Shown: positions 18,658-27,469, numbered from the stretch's first letter. The stretch is 64,000 nt of DNA from Gynuella sunshinyii YC6258 (GCF_000940805.1 NZ_CP007142.1:5122593-5186592); one strand, 5' to 3'. The notes: a model not told the origin generated them from the sequence alone. Made by a program: numbers and translations.

Positions 18658-20016
18658 ATGAATATATTCCTGTTAACCGTTACGGTTGCATTTGTGTTGT
18701 CGCTGCCGTATTGGCTGCCACCTCTGATCATCCGTTTGAGGATGAACGTGTTTACCCGCATCAATGGCGAGGAAGCGTTGCACCTTCCCAGCGATTCATT
18801 CAATGCCGAAGATTTCAAAACACTGTATGGCAATCCGGCTCTGAGCGGTCGGAGTAAGGGTGCAGAGCTATCGGATTTATTCTGGTACTGGCTCGCTCCT
18901 GGCCCGGAAGTTCATCCCGAGCATCTGGAACTGAGCGATCGCTACCGTAATCTGTCACGCTTTACCCGGCAATTGATGGCCAGATCCAGAACAGAACTGG
19001 AGAGCATGATCGATCAATATCAACAGGACCCTCTCAGATTATCGCTGCACCACAAAAAAAACTGGACCAGCATTCGGTTAAGAGACGCCTTTATGCCGCT
19101 ATGGGCCGATTTTTTTTATCGATTACTGTTTAACGAACCATGTAATGAGAAAACCAGGAATCTGATCGTGAATCATGCCAGCGATGTCGTGAATGCACTC
19201 AAATGCTGCAAGCTCAGGAACATGTCGAAACGTCATCAACTGACAGAATTTCTGGTAAACAAACTGGAAAGCAATGAGTTTCCCCATCCCTTTCCTCCAG
19301 GACTGACAACATTGGAACAGGCACATTATCTTCAGGGGGCTTTTTTTAACACCGCCATTGTTCAGATGTCTGAGGCCATGAGCCATTTGATAATGGTTAT
19401 TGCCCAACATCCACATTGTCAGGAACGCCTGAGAAGTGGTGACCATGATCACTACCTGGATGATGTTATTAATGAAAGTCTGCGGCTGAATCCATTGTTT
19501 GGAATCGCTCATCGAATCGTCACCGATACCGTGAACTTTAAAGGATCCACCATCAAAAAAGGCACAGTCGTTTGTTTTAATTACCCGGAGTTTCACAAAC
19601 AAGGTTATGAAAACCCTGATCAGTTCAACCCTGATCGCTGGCAACAATGTCCAGCCAAAGACTCAAACTTCATGCCATTCGGCATAACCAGTAATCGTTC
19701 CTGTCCTGCTCAGGGGCTGGCCACAGTCACTATGCGGCGGCTGGCGTTTCATGTCATCAACAGCTATTGGTTTACCAGCCCTGTTCCACATACCCGTTCA
19801 CTACCAAACCGGGGGCCATGTCTGGTCATGTTGAGTCAGTCCGTATCGGGTCACAGATTTATCAGACACATAATTCTTCCTCTGATGCTGCTCAGGGATC
19901 ACTGGGAAGACCTTTATCGCAGTCTGACTCAATTGGTCTTTGGCACGATAATGATTTTGCACGCAAAAAAACTGAAGCTGTGTAAAAAATATTTTCAACA
20001 ACTAGAAAGTCTCTGA
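18658..20016 (+). CDS. Cytochrome P450 with atypical active-site motifs
   Basis: About 452 residues from the ATG at 18658, which has AAAGG nine bases upstream; an upstream in-frame start at 18583 would overlap the oxidase gene. An N-terminal membrane helix (MNIFLLTVTVAFVLSLPYWL) is unusual for a bacterial P450. The K-helix ExxR is ESLR and the heme-thiolate region is FMPFGITSNRSCPAQG, with one extra residue before the Cys and Ala in place of the usual Gly after it. The I-helix reads QGAFFNTAIVQ, lacking the acid-alcohol (D/E-T) pair used for oxygen activation, so non-monooxygenase chemistry is possible. The C-terminus carries an additional hydrophobic/basic tail. Confidence 0.82.
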   Translation: MNIFLLTVTVAFVLSLPYWLPPLIIRLRMNVFTRINGEEALHLPSDSFNAEDFKTLYGNPALSGRSKGAELSDLFWYWLAPGPEVHPEHLELSDRYRNLSRFTRQLMARSRTELESMIDQYQQDPLRLSLHHKKNWTSIRLRDAFMPLWADFFYRLLFNEPCNEKTRNLIVNHASDVVNALKCCKLRNMSKRHQLTEFLVNKLESNEFPHPFPPGLTTLEQAHYLQGAFFNTAIVQMSEAMSHLIMVIAQHPHCQERLRSGDHDHYLDDVINESLRLNPLFGIAHRIVTDTVNFKGSTIKKGTVVCFNYPEFHKQGYENPDQFNPDRWQQCPAKDSNFMPFGITSNRSCPAQGLATVTMRRLAFHVINSYWFTSPVPHTRSLPNRGPCLVMLSQSVSGHRFIRHIILPLMLLRDHWEDLYRSLTQLVFGTIMILHAKKLKLCKKYFQQLESL

Positions 20017-20097
20017 CATGTTCATGCTCACCAAAAGATCGCAGGAGTACACCTGGATATTCGACAGAAAAAGTATTCATTCGAGGCAAATAACACT

Positions 20098-21081
20098 GTG
20101 ACCACTCCGATTGAAACACCTGCTGGATCGTATTTATATAAAAGCAGAGACATTGCCCGACAAATCCTGTCTCATCCGATTATCTGGCTGTACGGGATAT
20201 TGTTTCCATACTTCCATTTTACAATCTTCACTTGGGAAACCGGATTTCGCACACTGATCAGTGAGTATGGGATATTTTTACTACTGGGCTTGATCGGCGC
20301 CTTGGTGGCCAATTCTACAGGTGCCGGCGGTGGCGTGGTGTTTATTCCTTTTTTTGCCGCCATGGGAATCATGCCGGTACAGGCGATTGCCACCAGTATG
20401 GCCATCCAATCCTGCGGTATGACTGCCGGTGCCTTGTCGTGGTTACACGCTCTGCATCGGCAATACCGGCACGATGACAACATGCTGATAACGTTAAAAC
20501 AACTGATTCTTGTCAGTGGTCTGGCAACCGTCTGCGGGATGTTGATCGGACAGTATCTGATAACTCAGCCTGTGTTTGAAATGGCGCTTGTCTTTCGGCT
20601 TTTTTCCATCACTTTCGGCATTGTGTTGATAGTGTTTACTCTTTTGACCCGCAAACGATCTGCAAGTCAGCAAACTCCCTTAAAAGATAACGTGCATCAG
20701 CGTTTGACACAGGTCTCACAATCATTAACTGTCACCGAAACAGTTCTGCTTGTTCTGACCAGCCTGGCGGGCGGAATGGTTACCGCCTGGATATCCGTTG
20801 GTGTCGGTGAATTCGTTGCGCTGTTATTGTTTTTTCTTCGCTTCCCAACCTCTGTGGCGGTCGCTATTGGCGTGTTTACATCATCCATTGCAGTGCTGAC
20901 CGGGGTTATTCAACATCTTTCCCCGCACCTGAACATTAGTCTCGAAATTGTCCTGTTCGCAGGTCAAAGTGCACTGATCGGAGGCTTTCTGGCGCGCTAT
21001 ATTACTCAATATCTGGGTGGCAACAGACTGAAGCTGTTCTTTTCTGCCTGGATTATTCTTACTGGAATATTGATGGAATAG
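20098..21081 (+). CDS. TauE/SafE-family membrane transporter
   Basis: A 327-residue protein starting with GTG (GAGG eleven bases upstream). It has a ~45-residue N-terminal segment, then about eight helices. The family motif is NSTGAGGGVVFIPFFAAMGI, repeated in degenerate form in the second half (MVTAWISVGVGEFVALLLFF). TauE/SafE proteins export sulfite, sulfonates or small organic acids. It follows the P450 gene by 81 bp and is a plausible exporter of the cluster's product. A decayed copy of its 3' half lies at 24343-24501. Confidence 0.85.
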   Translation: MTTPIETPAGSYLYKSRDIARQILSHPIIWLYGILFPYFHFTIFTWETGFRTLISEYGIFLLLGLIGALVANSTGAGGGVVFIPFFAAMGIMPVQAIATSMAIQSCGMTAGALSWLHALHRQYRHDDNMLITLKQLILVSGLATVCGMLIGQYLITQPVFEMALVFRLFSITFGIVLIVFTLLTRKRSASQQTPLKDNVHQRLTQVSQSLTVTETVLLVLTSLAGGMVTAWISVGVGEFVALLLFFLRFPTSVAVAIGVFTSSIAVLTGVIQHLSPHLNISLEIVLFAGQSALIGGFLARYITQYLGGNRLKLFFSAWIILTGILME

Positions 21082-21087
21082 TACGCT

Positions 21088-21205
21088 TATGAGCGTTTGC
21101 TCGAAGACTCCCATAATGACCGCTGGTTTTCTCCGACAACAATATCAATGAACTGTATCGCGGCCAGCTTCAACGGATTCACGGTCTTCCCAATACTCTG
21201 ACAGT
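21088..21205 (-). pseudogene. Remnant of a second copy of the 218-residue protein gene (3' end)
   Basis: This stretch aligns by eye with the antisense of the 3' end of the gene at 24507-25163. Shared blocks include CTTATGAG, ACCGCTG...TTT.TCCGA and GCCAGCTTCAAC.GATT.A.GGTCTT, in the same order with small gaps. No open frame remains. It sits directly after the intact TauE gene, exactly as the intact 218-residue gene sits after the decayed TauE copy. Confidence 0.55.
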
Positions 21206-21447
21206 CATTTAATGACGTTCGAATTTAGTTGGCAACCCAAGCCCTGGGAGGCTGTATCACTTAATCACCTCCTACAAAGCAATCAACCCGAAGCATAGAA
21301 TTTCTTATATAACTTAGAACAAGAATGTGATTTCGCACACCGAACAAATTGCCGACTTTGCTAATATCTGACATTCAATCATATTACTTATCACTAACAC
21401 GGCCTTCCGAAAGGGATTCGGGTTAGTCACTTATTTAGGTCACAATC
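21206..21447. other. Intergenic region upstream of the secreted-protein operon
   Basis: About 240 bp, AT-rich. It should carry the promoter of the secreted protein and lipoprotein genes. A short inverted element (CCTTCCGAAAGG, 21403-21414) lies shortly before the start; I saw no other supported signal. Confidence 0.35.
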
Positions 21448-23595
21448 ATGTTATCCCCCGTTACTTTATCGTCTTGCATCAGAATACGCCTGACTGCATT
21501 CTGCGGCCTGATCTGGCTCTGCTGCCTGCCAAATCTCACCTGGGCGGCGACTGTCATCGAACACCATGGCATAAGCTGGACTCTTGAGGAGGATCTCAGC
21601 GAGGTTCAGCAAGGCATTTTCGCTAATGGTGACCCATGGGTAGTGGGCCCGGTTACCGTTGTGTCAATTACCCCGGCAGCCAGTGCGGGCAAGCACGGCA
21701 GCATGTTAAACCCGTCACCGAACATGAGTGCGCAGGGTTTTGACACCTCCATGCAACGGGCTCCCTACGACACGACGCTGGATGTCGCAACGCAATTACC
21801 ACTGCTATTGCCGCCGGGCTCATCTCTGCTGAGCAGCAAAAGCAACGCTTCCGCTGAAGGCGATGCATCGGTACTACACCAGATCGAAGTGCTTACTGTA
21901 CTGGCAAGTCCGGCCGCGGTGGGAGATTTCAGACCACCGTATGTTGGCACCGACAAGTCATTACACTGGAATACGTCCAATCTCAACCTGGGGCTGCTGC
22001 GCCAACTACCAGCGAGCGAGCTGGACATTAACCTCCCCAGTAAAACCAGCCTGGAAAGCACCTTTGCTCACCCCTGGATAGAACTCAAGACCACTTGGGT
22101 GGGACGTTATTATCATCCTGATCTCAACTATCCTTCCGGTAACTATGGACGCGAAATCGCCAAGAGCGCTGGCAATGCGCTACTGTGGCTGCAGCTCGAT
22201 TTGTCTGAACAGGAAAAGATGCCGATATTGATTGGCGCACTTCAGGCAGGAATTGATATCTATGGCGCCGCCAGTCATGGTGCTGTGTGGGGTGCGGACG
22301 GCGGACACAACCAGGGCCGCAAGACTCTGTTGCTGCTGGCCGGAATGTTGTTCAACGATAATGACATGCTGTCTTACGCAGACGGCAGCCGGCTTGTGTT
22401 TCAGGAAGATCAGCAAACTTTTCGTGTATCGCAGGCTGAAGTCGATATTACTCACAGTGCTGATTGGGATCCCGACAGCCGCAGGCCGGCCTTACCTTAC
22501 ACCGAGAGCGATATCGGCTTACCCGAATGGGGCATTCGCCACAGCTCACGCCCGGTTGCCGACAACAAACACTGGGAGGCCATCTATCGGCAAGTCAGTG
22601 GTTCGGCGACCTTCCCGCATTTTGTGGTTGCCAAGTTAATGGGCATGGAAACGCTGTGGAACCACGAGCCATTGTTCGCATACTACCCGCGCTACTTTGA
22701 AAACGAGTGGCCGGTGGGTACCGGTTATGGTGCAGGCGCCAACGCCATTGGTAACTTCCCTGCTGCAATGTATAAGGCTTTTGTTCTAAACAGTGAACCA
22801 TTGCCAGAGACACCTGATGCACCAGAATACTATCCCTCTGGTGGCAGTTATTTGTCGGCACAGCGGGTTACCCTTCTGTCATCCACCGCAGGCACCACAT
22901 TACACTACACCCTGGATGGCAGTGCACCCGATGCGAGCTCGGCGGTTTACACCCAGCCGATTGCCATTAATGAATCCCTGCATTTGCGCGCAATTGCAAT
23001 ACACAACGGTGTTGCCTCGGATATCGCAGAACAGCAATACACTATTCTTTCCGCGGCTCCATTTACCAGTTCGGAAGAATGGCAAAATGCGTCTATCGGC
23101 TTTAAGGACCAGAATTTCCGGCTTGTGACCACGGTCACACCACTACTCGATCAACAGGACTCGGTGATCGGTTTTTCACTCGGAAATATCGACAACGCAA
23201 CATCATACAGTGGCCTGGCCACACTGGTGCGCTTTAACACCAACGGTGAAATAGATATCAGGGATGGCGATGGCTATCGTTCACTGGAAATATTGCCATA
23301 CACTGCAGGGAAGCAATACCAGATCACCATGGATGTCTTCCTCGATACCCAACAGTACTCGGTGATGGTAACTGAGCCAAACAGCGGCAACAGCCTGTTG
23401 CTAGCCGATCATTTCAATTTTCGTAGCGAACAGGCATCACTGACAGCTGTCGATACCATCGCGTTTAAATCGTTGGGAGCTGGCACTCTGCAGATCGACG
23501 CCATACGCATCGACGACGATCACCTTGGTGGTCTGAGTGCTCCTCAGGCGCCAAATACATTACAGGTCAGAATTTTAACCGAGGACTCGCAGTGA
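21448..23595 (+). CDS. Large secreted protein with chitobiase-type C-terminal (CHB_HEX_C) domain
   Basis: 715 residues. A signal peptide ends near NLTWA (residue 33). Residues ~35-445 form a domain I cannot assign; it includes GDPWVVGPVTVVSITPA, LPLLLPPGSSLLSS, FRPPYVGTDKS and GGHNQGRKTLLLLAGML. I have an impression of related proteins in planctomycetes and other marine bacteria, but this needs a search. Residues ~450-530 are a CHB_HEX_C-like beta-sandwich (YYPSGGSYLSAQRVTLLSS, then TTLHYTLDGSAPDASS). A role on an extracellular polysaccharide is plausible but unproven. Its stop overlaps the start of the lipoprotein gene. Confidence 0.75.
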   Translation: MLSPVTLSSCIRIRLTAFCGLIWLCCLPNLTWAATVIEHHGISWTLEEDLSEVQQGIFANGDPWVVGPVTVVSITPAASAGKHGSMLNPSPNMSAQGFDTSMQRAPYDTTLDVATQLPLLLPPGSSLLSSKSNASAEGDASVLHQIEVLTVLASPAAVGDFRPPYVGTDKSLHWNTSNLNLGLLRQLPASELDINLPSKTSLESTFAHPWIELKTTWVGRYYHPDLNYPSGNYGREIAKSAGNALLWLQLDLSEQEKMPILIGALQAGIDIYGAASHGAVWGADGGHNQGRKTLLLLAGMLFNDNDMLSYADGSRLVFQEDQQTFRVSQAEVDITHSADWDPDSRRPALPYTESDIGLPEWGIRHSSRPVADNKHWEAIYRQVSGSATFPHFVVAKLMGMETLWNHEPLFAYYPRYFENEWPVGTGYGAGANAIGNFPAAMYKAFVLNSEPLPETPDAPEYYPSGGSYLSAQRVTLLSSTAGTTLHYTLDGSAPDASSAVYTQPIAINESLHLRAIAIHNGVASDIAEQQYTILSAAPFTSSEEWQNASIGFKDQNFRLVTTVTPLLDQQDSVIGFSLGNIDNATSYSGLATLVRFNTNGEIDIRDGDGYRSLEILPYTAGKQYQITMDVFLDTQQYSVMVTEPNSGNSLLLADHFNFRSEQASLTAVDTIAFKSLGAGTLQIDAIRIDDDHLGGLSAPQAPNTLQVRILTEDSQ

Positions 23596-24269
23596 AAACC
23601 GTTCAACAACCTACGCTTACGCTATCCACCTTACTGCTTGTGGCATTATTAACGAGCGGTTGTGGCGGCAGTTCTGACGGTGATGCTGTCGCTGAAAGCC
23701 CCAACCCAAATCCACCAACAACTAACCGCACGCCATTGCCGGTTGCCGACAGTGCTCGCGGTCCAGCTGGAGAAATACTGAAGATAGATGTGCTCAGTAA
23801 TGATGCTGACCCCGATGGCGACCCGATATCCTTACTGAATGCCAGCATTACTCAAGGAACCGGCACAGTGAGCATAAGTGATGGCCTGCTACAGTTCGAG
23901 CCGGATGGCAAATCCGTCGGTCAGGTCGTTATCGTCTACACTGTCAGCGATGGTACGGCTGCCGCACAGGCAGAAGTCACGATTGAGCTGTTTCTCCCCC
24001 GAACTTCTCTTCTGGTTTCCTGGCAGCCACCACAACTCCGTGAAAATGGTGAAAACCTGTACCCTGAGAATAATGTTGCACGATATGTCGTGGCCTACAG
24101 GCATGAGCAGGACAGCAACTTCACGCTGCTCTATACCACAGATAATACCCCGGAAGTTTTAATTAACGACGTTACAAGTGGTCGTTATCAAATCAAGGTT
24201 GCGACGCAAGATACTCAAGGTTTAAACAGTATTTTCTCGACACCGCTGGAAATAGACGTGCCTCGTTAA
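23592..24269 (+). CDS. Lipoprotein with cadherin-like and fibronectin-III-like domains
   Basis: 225 residues. It starts with GTG inside GTGA, overlapping the previous stop, and has GAGG seven bases upstream. The N-terminus ends in the lipobox LLTSGC, so it is a lipid-anchored surface or periplasmic protein. After a Pro/Asn-rich spacer comes an Ig/cadherin-like repeat (IDVLSNDADPDGDPISLLNA), then a fibronectin-III-like domain (LLVSWQPPQL ... RYQIKVATQD). It is probably the membrane-anchored partner of the secreted protein upstream. Confidence 0.8.
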   Translation: MKTVQQPTLTLSTLLLVALLTSGCGGSSDGDAVAESPNPNPPTTNRTPLPVADSARGPAGEILKIDVLSNDADPDGDPISLLNASITQGTGTVSISDGLLQFEPDGKSVGQVVIVYTVSDGTAAAQAEVTIELFLPRTSLLVSWQPPQLRENGENLYPENNVARYVVAYRHEQDSNFTLLYTTDNTPEVLINDVTSGRYQIKVATQDTQGLNSIFSTPLEIDVPR

Positions 24270-24297
24270 CACAAGAACCGTTGCGCAACATAACGCT

Positions 24298-24340
24298 AAC
24301 CATTCACCTGGCATAAACGCTTGCCGGTGAATGGTTTTTT
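24298..24340 (+). terminator. Rho-independent terminator of the secreted-protein operon
   Basis: AACCATTCACC (24298-24308) pairs perfectly with GGTGAATGGTT (24326-24336), and the right arm runs into a TTTTTT tract. It closes the two-gene operon 28 bp after the lipoprotein stop. Confidence 0.85.
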
Positions 24341-24342
24341 CT

Positions 24343-24501
24343 TCTCTGGCAGTCGGGATGCTCATCGCCTGGGGATCGGTGGATGCTGGCGAACTCGTTG
24401 TGCTGCTGTTGTTTCTTCTACACTTCCCGACCGTTATTGCTGTTTACATCATCTATTACGGTGCCAGGGATCATTCATGTACCGAAATATTGGTGGAATA
24501 A
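24343..24501 (+). pseudogene. Decayed 3' fragment of a TauE/SafE gene, paralogous to the gene at 20098
   Basis: Read in the frame of position 24361, the stretch gives LAVGMLIAWGSVDAGELVVL, then LLFLLHFPTVIAVYII, and ends EILVE-stop. The intact TauE has LAGGMVTAWISVGVGEFVAL, then LLFFLRFPTSVAV, and ends GILME-stop. About 22 of 36 aligned residues are identical. An internal deletion removes most of the region between the last helices, and there is no start. The few bases after both stops (GCTTATGAG) are also shared. Confidence 0.7.
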
Positions 24502-24506
24502 GATGC

Positions 24507-25163
24507 TTATGAGATTTGATCAAACACCGCCAGGTAACCGCTGACTTTTTCCGAAGACAGTGTTGAAGGACTGAGTTTGTCAGCTACTTTCAATGCCAGC
24601 TTCAACTGATTGATGGTCTTTGCATCCGAGTCGTTCAGATCACCACTCTCCGCAGAGCTTTGATAGTAATTCAGGTTCGTTAAAATAGTGTTGATACTTT
24701 CAGAACTATCAGAAGCCTGATAACTATCAAAACTGTCTATCACGTCCAGTGCCTGCTGCAGGGGTTCTATCAGCGCATTGTCTGAGTCCTGATCTTTCAA
24801 CCGTTCGATGAGGCTGGTGACATCCTCAGTTAACTCATCCAGCGCTGTGGTATCACCATCGTCCGATGACGTTGACAGACTGCTCCCCAGGGAAGAAGCC
24901 TCTGAGTCGCTAATCAAACCATATTCATTCAAACGCTCAATAAAGGTCTGAGACAGAGTAAAGTTTTTTGGCCCAGTCGGAAAAAATTCTTCATTCAGTT
25001 TCTGGATTTTTTGTGCCCGGGTAGACAACTCTACGGTATCAACAGAAGCATCTGATTCAGTCTGCGTTTGACTGCTGGCAGCAGTCTCAGTTTTAGCGGT
25101 ACTGGTTGCATAGTTGTTGATTGCAGAAGTATTACTACCGTTCAAGGAAGAAACACTGGTCAT
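24507..25163 (-). CDS. Ser/Thr/Asp-rich protein of unknown function (218 residues)
   Basis: Starts at the ATG at 25163 with GAGGGG six bases upstream; a longer reading to 25199 lacks a ribosome site. The first ~45 residues are low-complexity Ser/Thr/Ala/Asn (MTSVSSLNGSNTSAINNYAT). Then comes TVELSTRAQKIQKLNEEFFP, followed by helical acidic segments. No signal peptide or membrane helix, no cysteine. I do not recognise the family. A decayed second copy of its 3' end lies at 21088-21205. Confidence 0.65.
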   Translation of the reverse strand: MTSVSSLNGSNTSAINNYATSTAKTETAASSQTQTESDASVDTVELSTRAQKIQKLNEEFFPTGPKNFTLSQTFIERLNEYGLISDSEASSLGSSLSTSSDDGDTTALDELTEDVTSLIERLKDQDSDNALIEPLQQALDVIDSFDSYQASDSSESINTILTNLNYYQSSAESGDLNDSDAKTINQLKLALKVADKLSPSTLSSEKVSGYLAVFDQIS

Positions 25164-25370
25164 CGATATCCCCTCATAAATTAACACCCATCCAAACATG
25201 GCAGAGGATAACCGCTCAGCGGCAACATCATTCCGTCTGTCATCCCTGCCAGCCTGCTGATATGCACCTGTCAGACACCAGCAAGGACAGCCTCAGAGTC
25301 AGAGCAACAACAATACCAACTGCAGTACAGGTTTGATGAGAATAGAAACGGATTGGAGAAACGGCAGAAC

Positions 25371-25390
25371 AGAGACCAGGTCAGGTCTCT
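25371..25390 (-). terminator. Weak terminator-like hairpin after the beta-barrel gene
   Basis: AGAGACC (25371-25377) pairs with GGTCTCT (25384-25390), with a 6-nt loop. On the minus strand it lies 28 bp after the outer-membrane protein stop, but no clear T-run follows. Confidence 0.4.
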
Positions 25391-25417
25391 GTCAAAAGAA
25401 AGGGCAATACAGTTTGA

Positions 25418-26020
25418 TCAATACAGACAGAAACTGACCGTCAGACCAATTTGACTCAGGGAATACTCCAGCCCATCGACATCGGGATCTTCCACAGAAT
25501 AAAACATAGCCCGACCACTGATTTCAACATACTTGGCTACCTGGTAACCAAGACCAATGCTGAAACCAACATCAGGGTCTAACGACTCACTTTCATCCAG
25601 CAAGGTAAGGTCGGATATACCCACCAGCCCTTCAGCAAAAAAATTCGAATCTTTGGCAAATAAGTTGATCCCCAACCCCATCAGGCCGGTTACATAAGCC
25701 TCATCACTGCCATCGATGGCATTTTCGAAAGTGCCAAACGAGGCAAAACGTCCGTAATACAGTTGCACATTCGGAGTAATGGAACCTCCGATCTTAAAAG
25801 CCGTCTGCAGACCAGTATTACCGTCAATTTGAGTATCAGCGGTCATGCCATCCATTTCAACCTCCATTGTCGTCGAGCTGATACCGGCACCAGCAGACAA
25901 ATAAAGGCCTTTACGCTCATGATATCCATATTGATCATTGTGACTGTAATAATCTGCTGACTGACCATGTGCGCTCAAACCAAACAACACAACAGATACG
26001 GCGGGAAGAAATCGTTTCAT
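25418..26020 (-). CDS. Outer-membrane beta-barrel protein (OmpA/OmpW-like porin family)
   Basis: About 200 residues from the ATG at 26020 (MKRFLPAVSVVLFGLSAHGQ), which has GGAG nine bases upstream; longer readings would hide the signal peptide. The mature protein alternates aromatic/hydrophobic and polar residues (GLYLSAGAGISSTTMEVEMD, LQLYYGRF-like strands) and ends QIGLTVSFCLY, the hydrophobic strand with a terminal aromatic typical of beta-barrels. Probably an eight-stranded barrel of unknown cargo. Confidence 0.75.
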   Translation of the reverse strand: MKRFLPAVSVVLFGLSAHGQSADYYSHNDQYGYHERKGLYLSAGAGISSTTMEVEMDGMTADTQIDGNTGLQTAFKIGGSITPNVQLYYGRFASFGTFENAIDGSDEAYVTGLMGLGINLFAKDSNFFAEGLVGISDLTLLDESESLDPDVGFSIGLGYQVAKYVEISGRAMFYSVEDPDVDGLEYSLSQIGLTVSFCLY

Positions 26021-26352
26021 AAAGCTAAACTCCATGGTAAAGCTATTTTCCATACTCAAAACCCAGGTCATACCGGCCTGGATACGAAGGTGCATATTTT
26101 GCTGTTTTTTTGAAAATTTGCAAAAAAATAACAAAGATTTTGCAAATAAAAAGAGAAACCTGTCGAAGTACAAAAGTAGACAAATAAGAGCTTAAATATC
26201 TGATTTCTGACAAAGCCTTATCTATTGATAATGAATCTTGTGATCATCGAGAACATAAGAAACCCATACAGCAACATTCTTCCTGTTTCCCCGATACTCA
26301 ATACTCCTCAAAATGCGCCGCTCCTCATATCGGGAGACTCCGTCCATAGACG
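26021..26352. other. Intergenic region, AT-rich
   Basis: About 330 bp upstream of the beta-barrel gene, expected to hold its promoter. It contains direct TTTGCAAA-like repeats around 26113-26147. No gene with a credible start is visible on either strand. Confidence 0.45.
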
Positions 26353-26380
26353 AAAAAAGCCCGCAGAAGCGGGCTTTTTT
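26353..26380 (-). terminator. Strong bidirectional Rho-independent terminator
   Basis: AAAAAAGCCCGC, a 4-nt loop AGAA, then GCGGGCTTTTTT: a perfect 12-bp palindromic stem with T-runs on both strands. It ends the nucleoside transporter operon, 15 bp after the binding-protein stop. Confidence 0.92.
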
Positions 26381-26395
26381 GTCAGGCTTGCGGGT

Positions 26396-27469
26396 TTATT
26401 GTGGAATAGTGTCGTCTATACCTTCCGCATACCAATTCACAGCGGCCAGTTCCTGATCAGTCAGTGAATGACCAGCCGGCACAACCACCTTACCGGTATT
26501 ATCTTTGATCGGGCCGGTAAAAGGTTTGAGTTCCCCGGACTCTATTTTGGCCAGTTCTGCAGCAATTTTGGCAACGACATCTTCTGGCAGATTCTTATTG
26601 ACCGAACTGATGGTCAACAGATCATCATGGAATCCACCCCAGTAGTCTTCCGGTTTCCAGGTGCCATTCATAACTTCTTCAACGGTTCTGATGTAATGCG
26701 GCGCCCAGTTATCCACAATCGAAAACATATGAGCATTAGGGCCAAACTCGCTCATATCAGATGCCTGACCGACTGCTTTGACACCACGACGCTCTGCCAC
26801 CTGAACCGGTGCAGGACTGTCAGTGTGTTGAAGGATGACATCAACGCCCTGATCGATCAGAGTATTAGCGGCATCCGCTTCTTTTGGTGGATCAAACCAG
26901 CTGCTGACCCAGACAATCTTGATTTTGACATCAGGATTGACGGCTTTGGCAGCCATATACGTAGCATCGATATCACGGATCACTTCCGGGATGGGGAAAG
27001 AGGCAATATAGCCAATGACGTTGGTCTTGGTCATCATGCCAGCAGCGGTACCAGACAACCAACGCCCTTCATAAGTGCGACCAACATAGGTGCTCATGTT
27101 ATTGCTGCGCTTGTAACCGGTAGCATGTTCAAAATAAACATTCGGGAATTGTTTGGCGACTTTAGCCGTTGGATTCATATAGCCAAACGATGTGGTAAAT
27201 ATGATTTTATTACCCGCCTGAGCCAGTCTGCGAATCACACGCTCCGCGTCCTGACCTTCTGGTACGTTTTCCACAAATGTGGTTTCCACTTTGTCACCAA
27301 AGTGTTCCTGCATCAGTTTACGACCACGTTCATGTTCGTAGGTCCAACCATGGTCACCAACCGGACCAATATAAACAAACCCTACTTTCATCGGGTCATC
27401 AGCAAGACTGAAAGCACTGGCCAGCGCAACCACGGTCGCCAGCAGCCAGCGGGACATCAATTGGATCAT
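26396..27469 (-). CDS. BMP/PnrA-family nucleoside ABC transporter binding protein
   Basis: About 357 residues from the ATG at 27469 (MIQLMSRWLLATVVALASAF), supported by CAGGAG seven bases upstream. A longer frame runs back into a repeat element and is not credible. A signal peptide ends near FSLA; then come MKVGFVYIGPVGDHGWTYEH, the BMP-family opening, and VIGYIASFPIPEVIRDIDA. Family members bind purine or pyrimidine nucleosides. It lies last in an operon with one ATPase and two permeases, and is separated from them by a MITE-like insertion. Confidence 0.92.
   Translation of the reverse strand: MIQLMSRWLLATVVALASAFSLADDPMKVGFVYIGPVGDHGWTYEHERGRKLMQEHFGDKVETTFVENVPEGQDAERVIRRLAQAGNKIIFTTSFGYMNPTAKVAKQFPNVYFEHATGYKRSNNMSTYVGRTYEGRWLSGTAAGMMTKTNVIGYIASFPIPEVIRDIDATYMAAKAVNPDVKIKIVWVSSWFDPPKEADAANTLIDQGVDVILQHTDSPAPVQVAERRGVKAVGQASDMSEFGPNAHMFSIVDNWAPHYIRTVEEVMNGTWKPEDYWGGFHDDLLTISSVNKNLPEDVVAKIAAELAKIESGELKPFTGPIKDNTGKVVVPAGHSLTDQELAAVNWYAEGIDDTIPQ

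Noticed and set aside
19935-19965. Second sigma-54-like promoter (GGCACG ... TTTTGCA) near the P450 3' end
   Set aside because: The GG-GC spacing is 15 bases instead of 10, and it lies within coding sequence.
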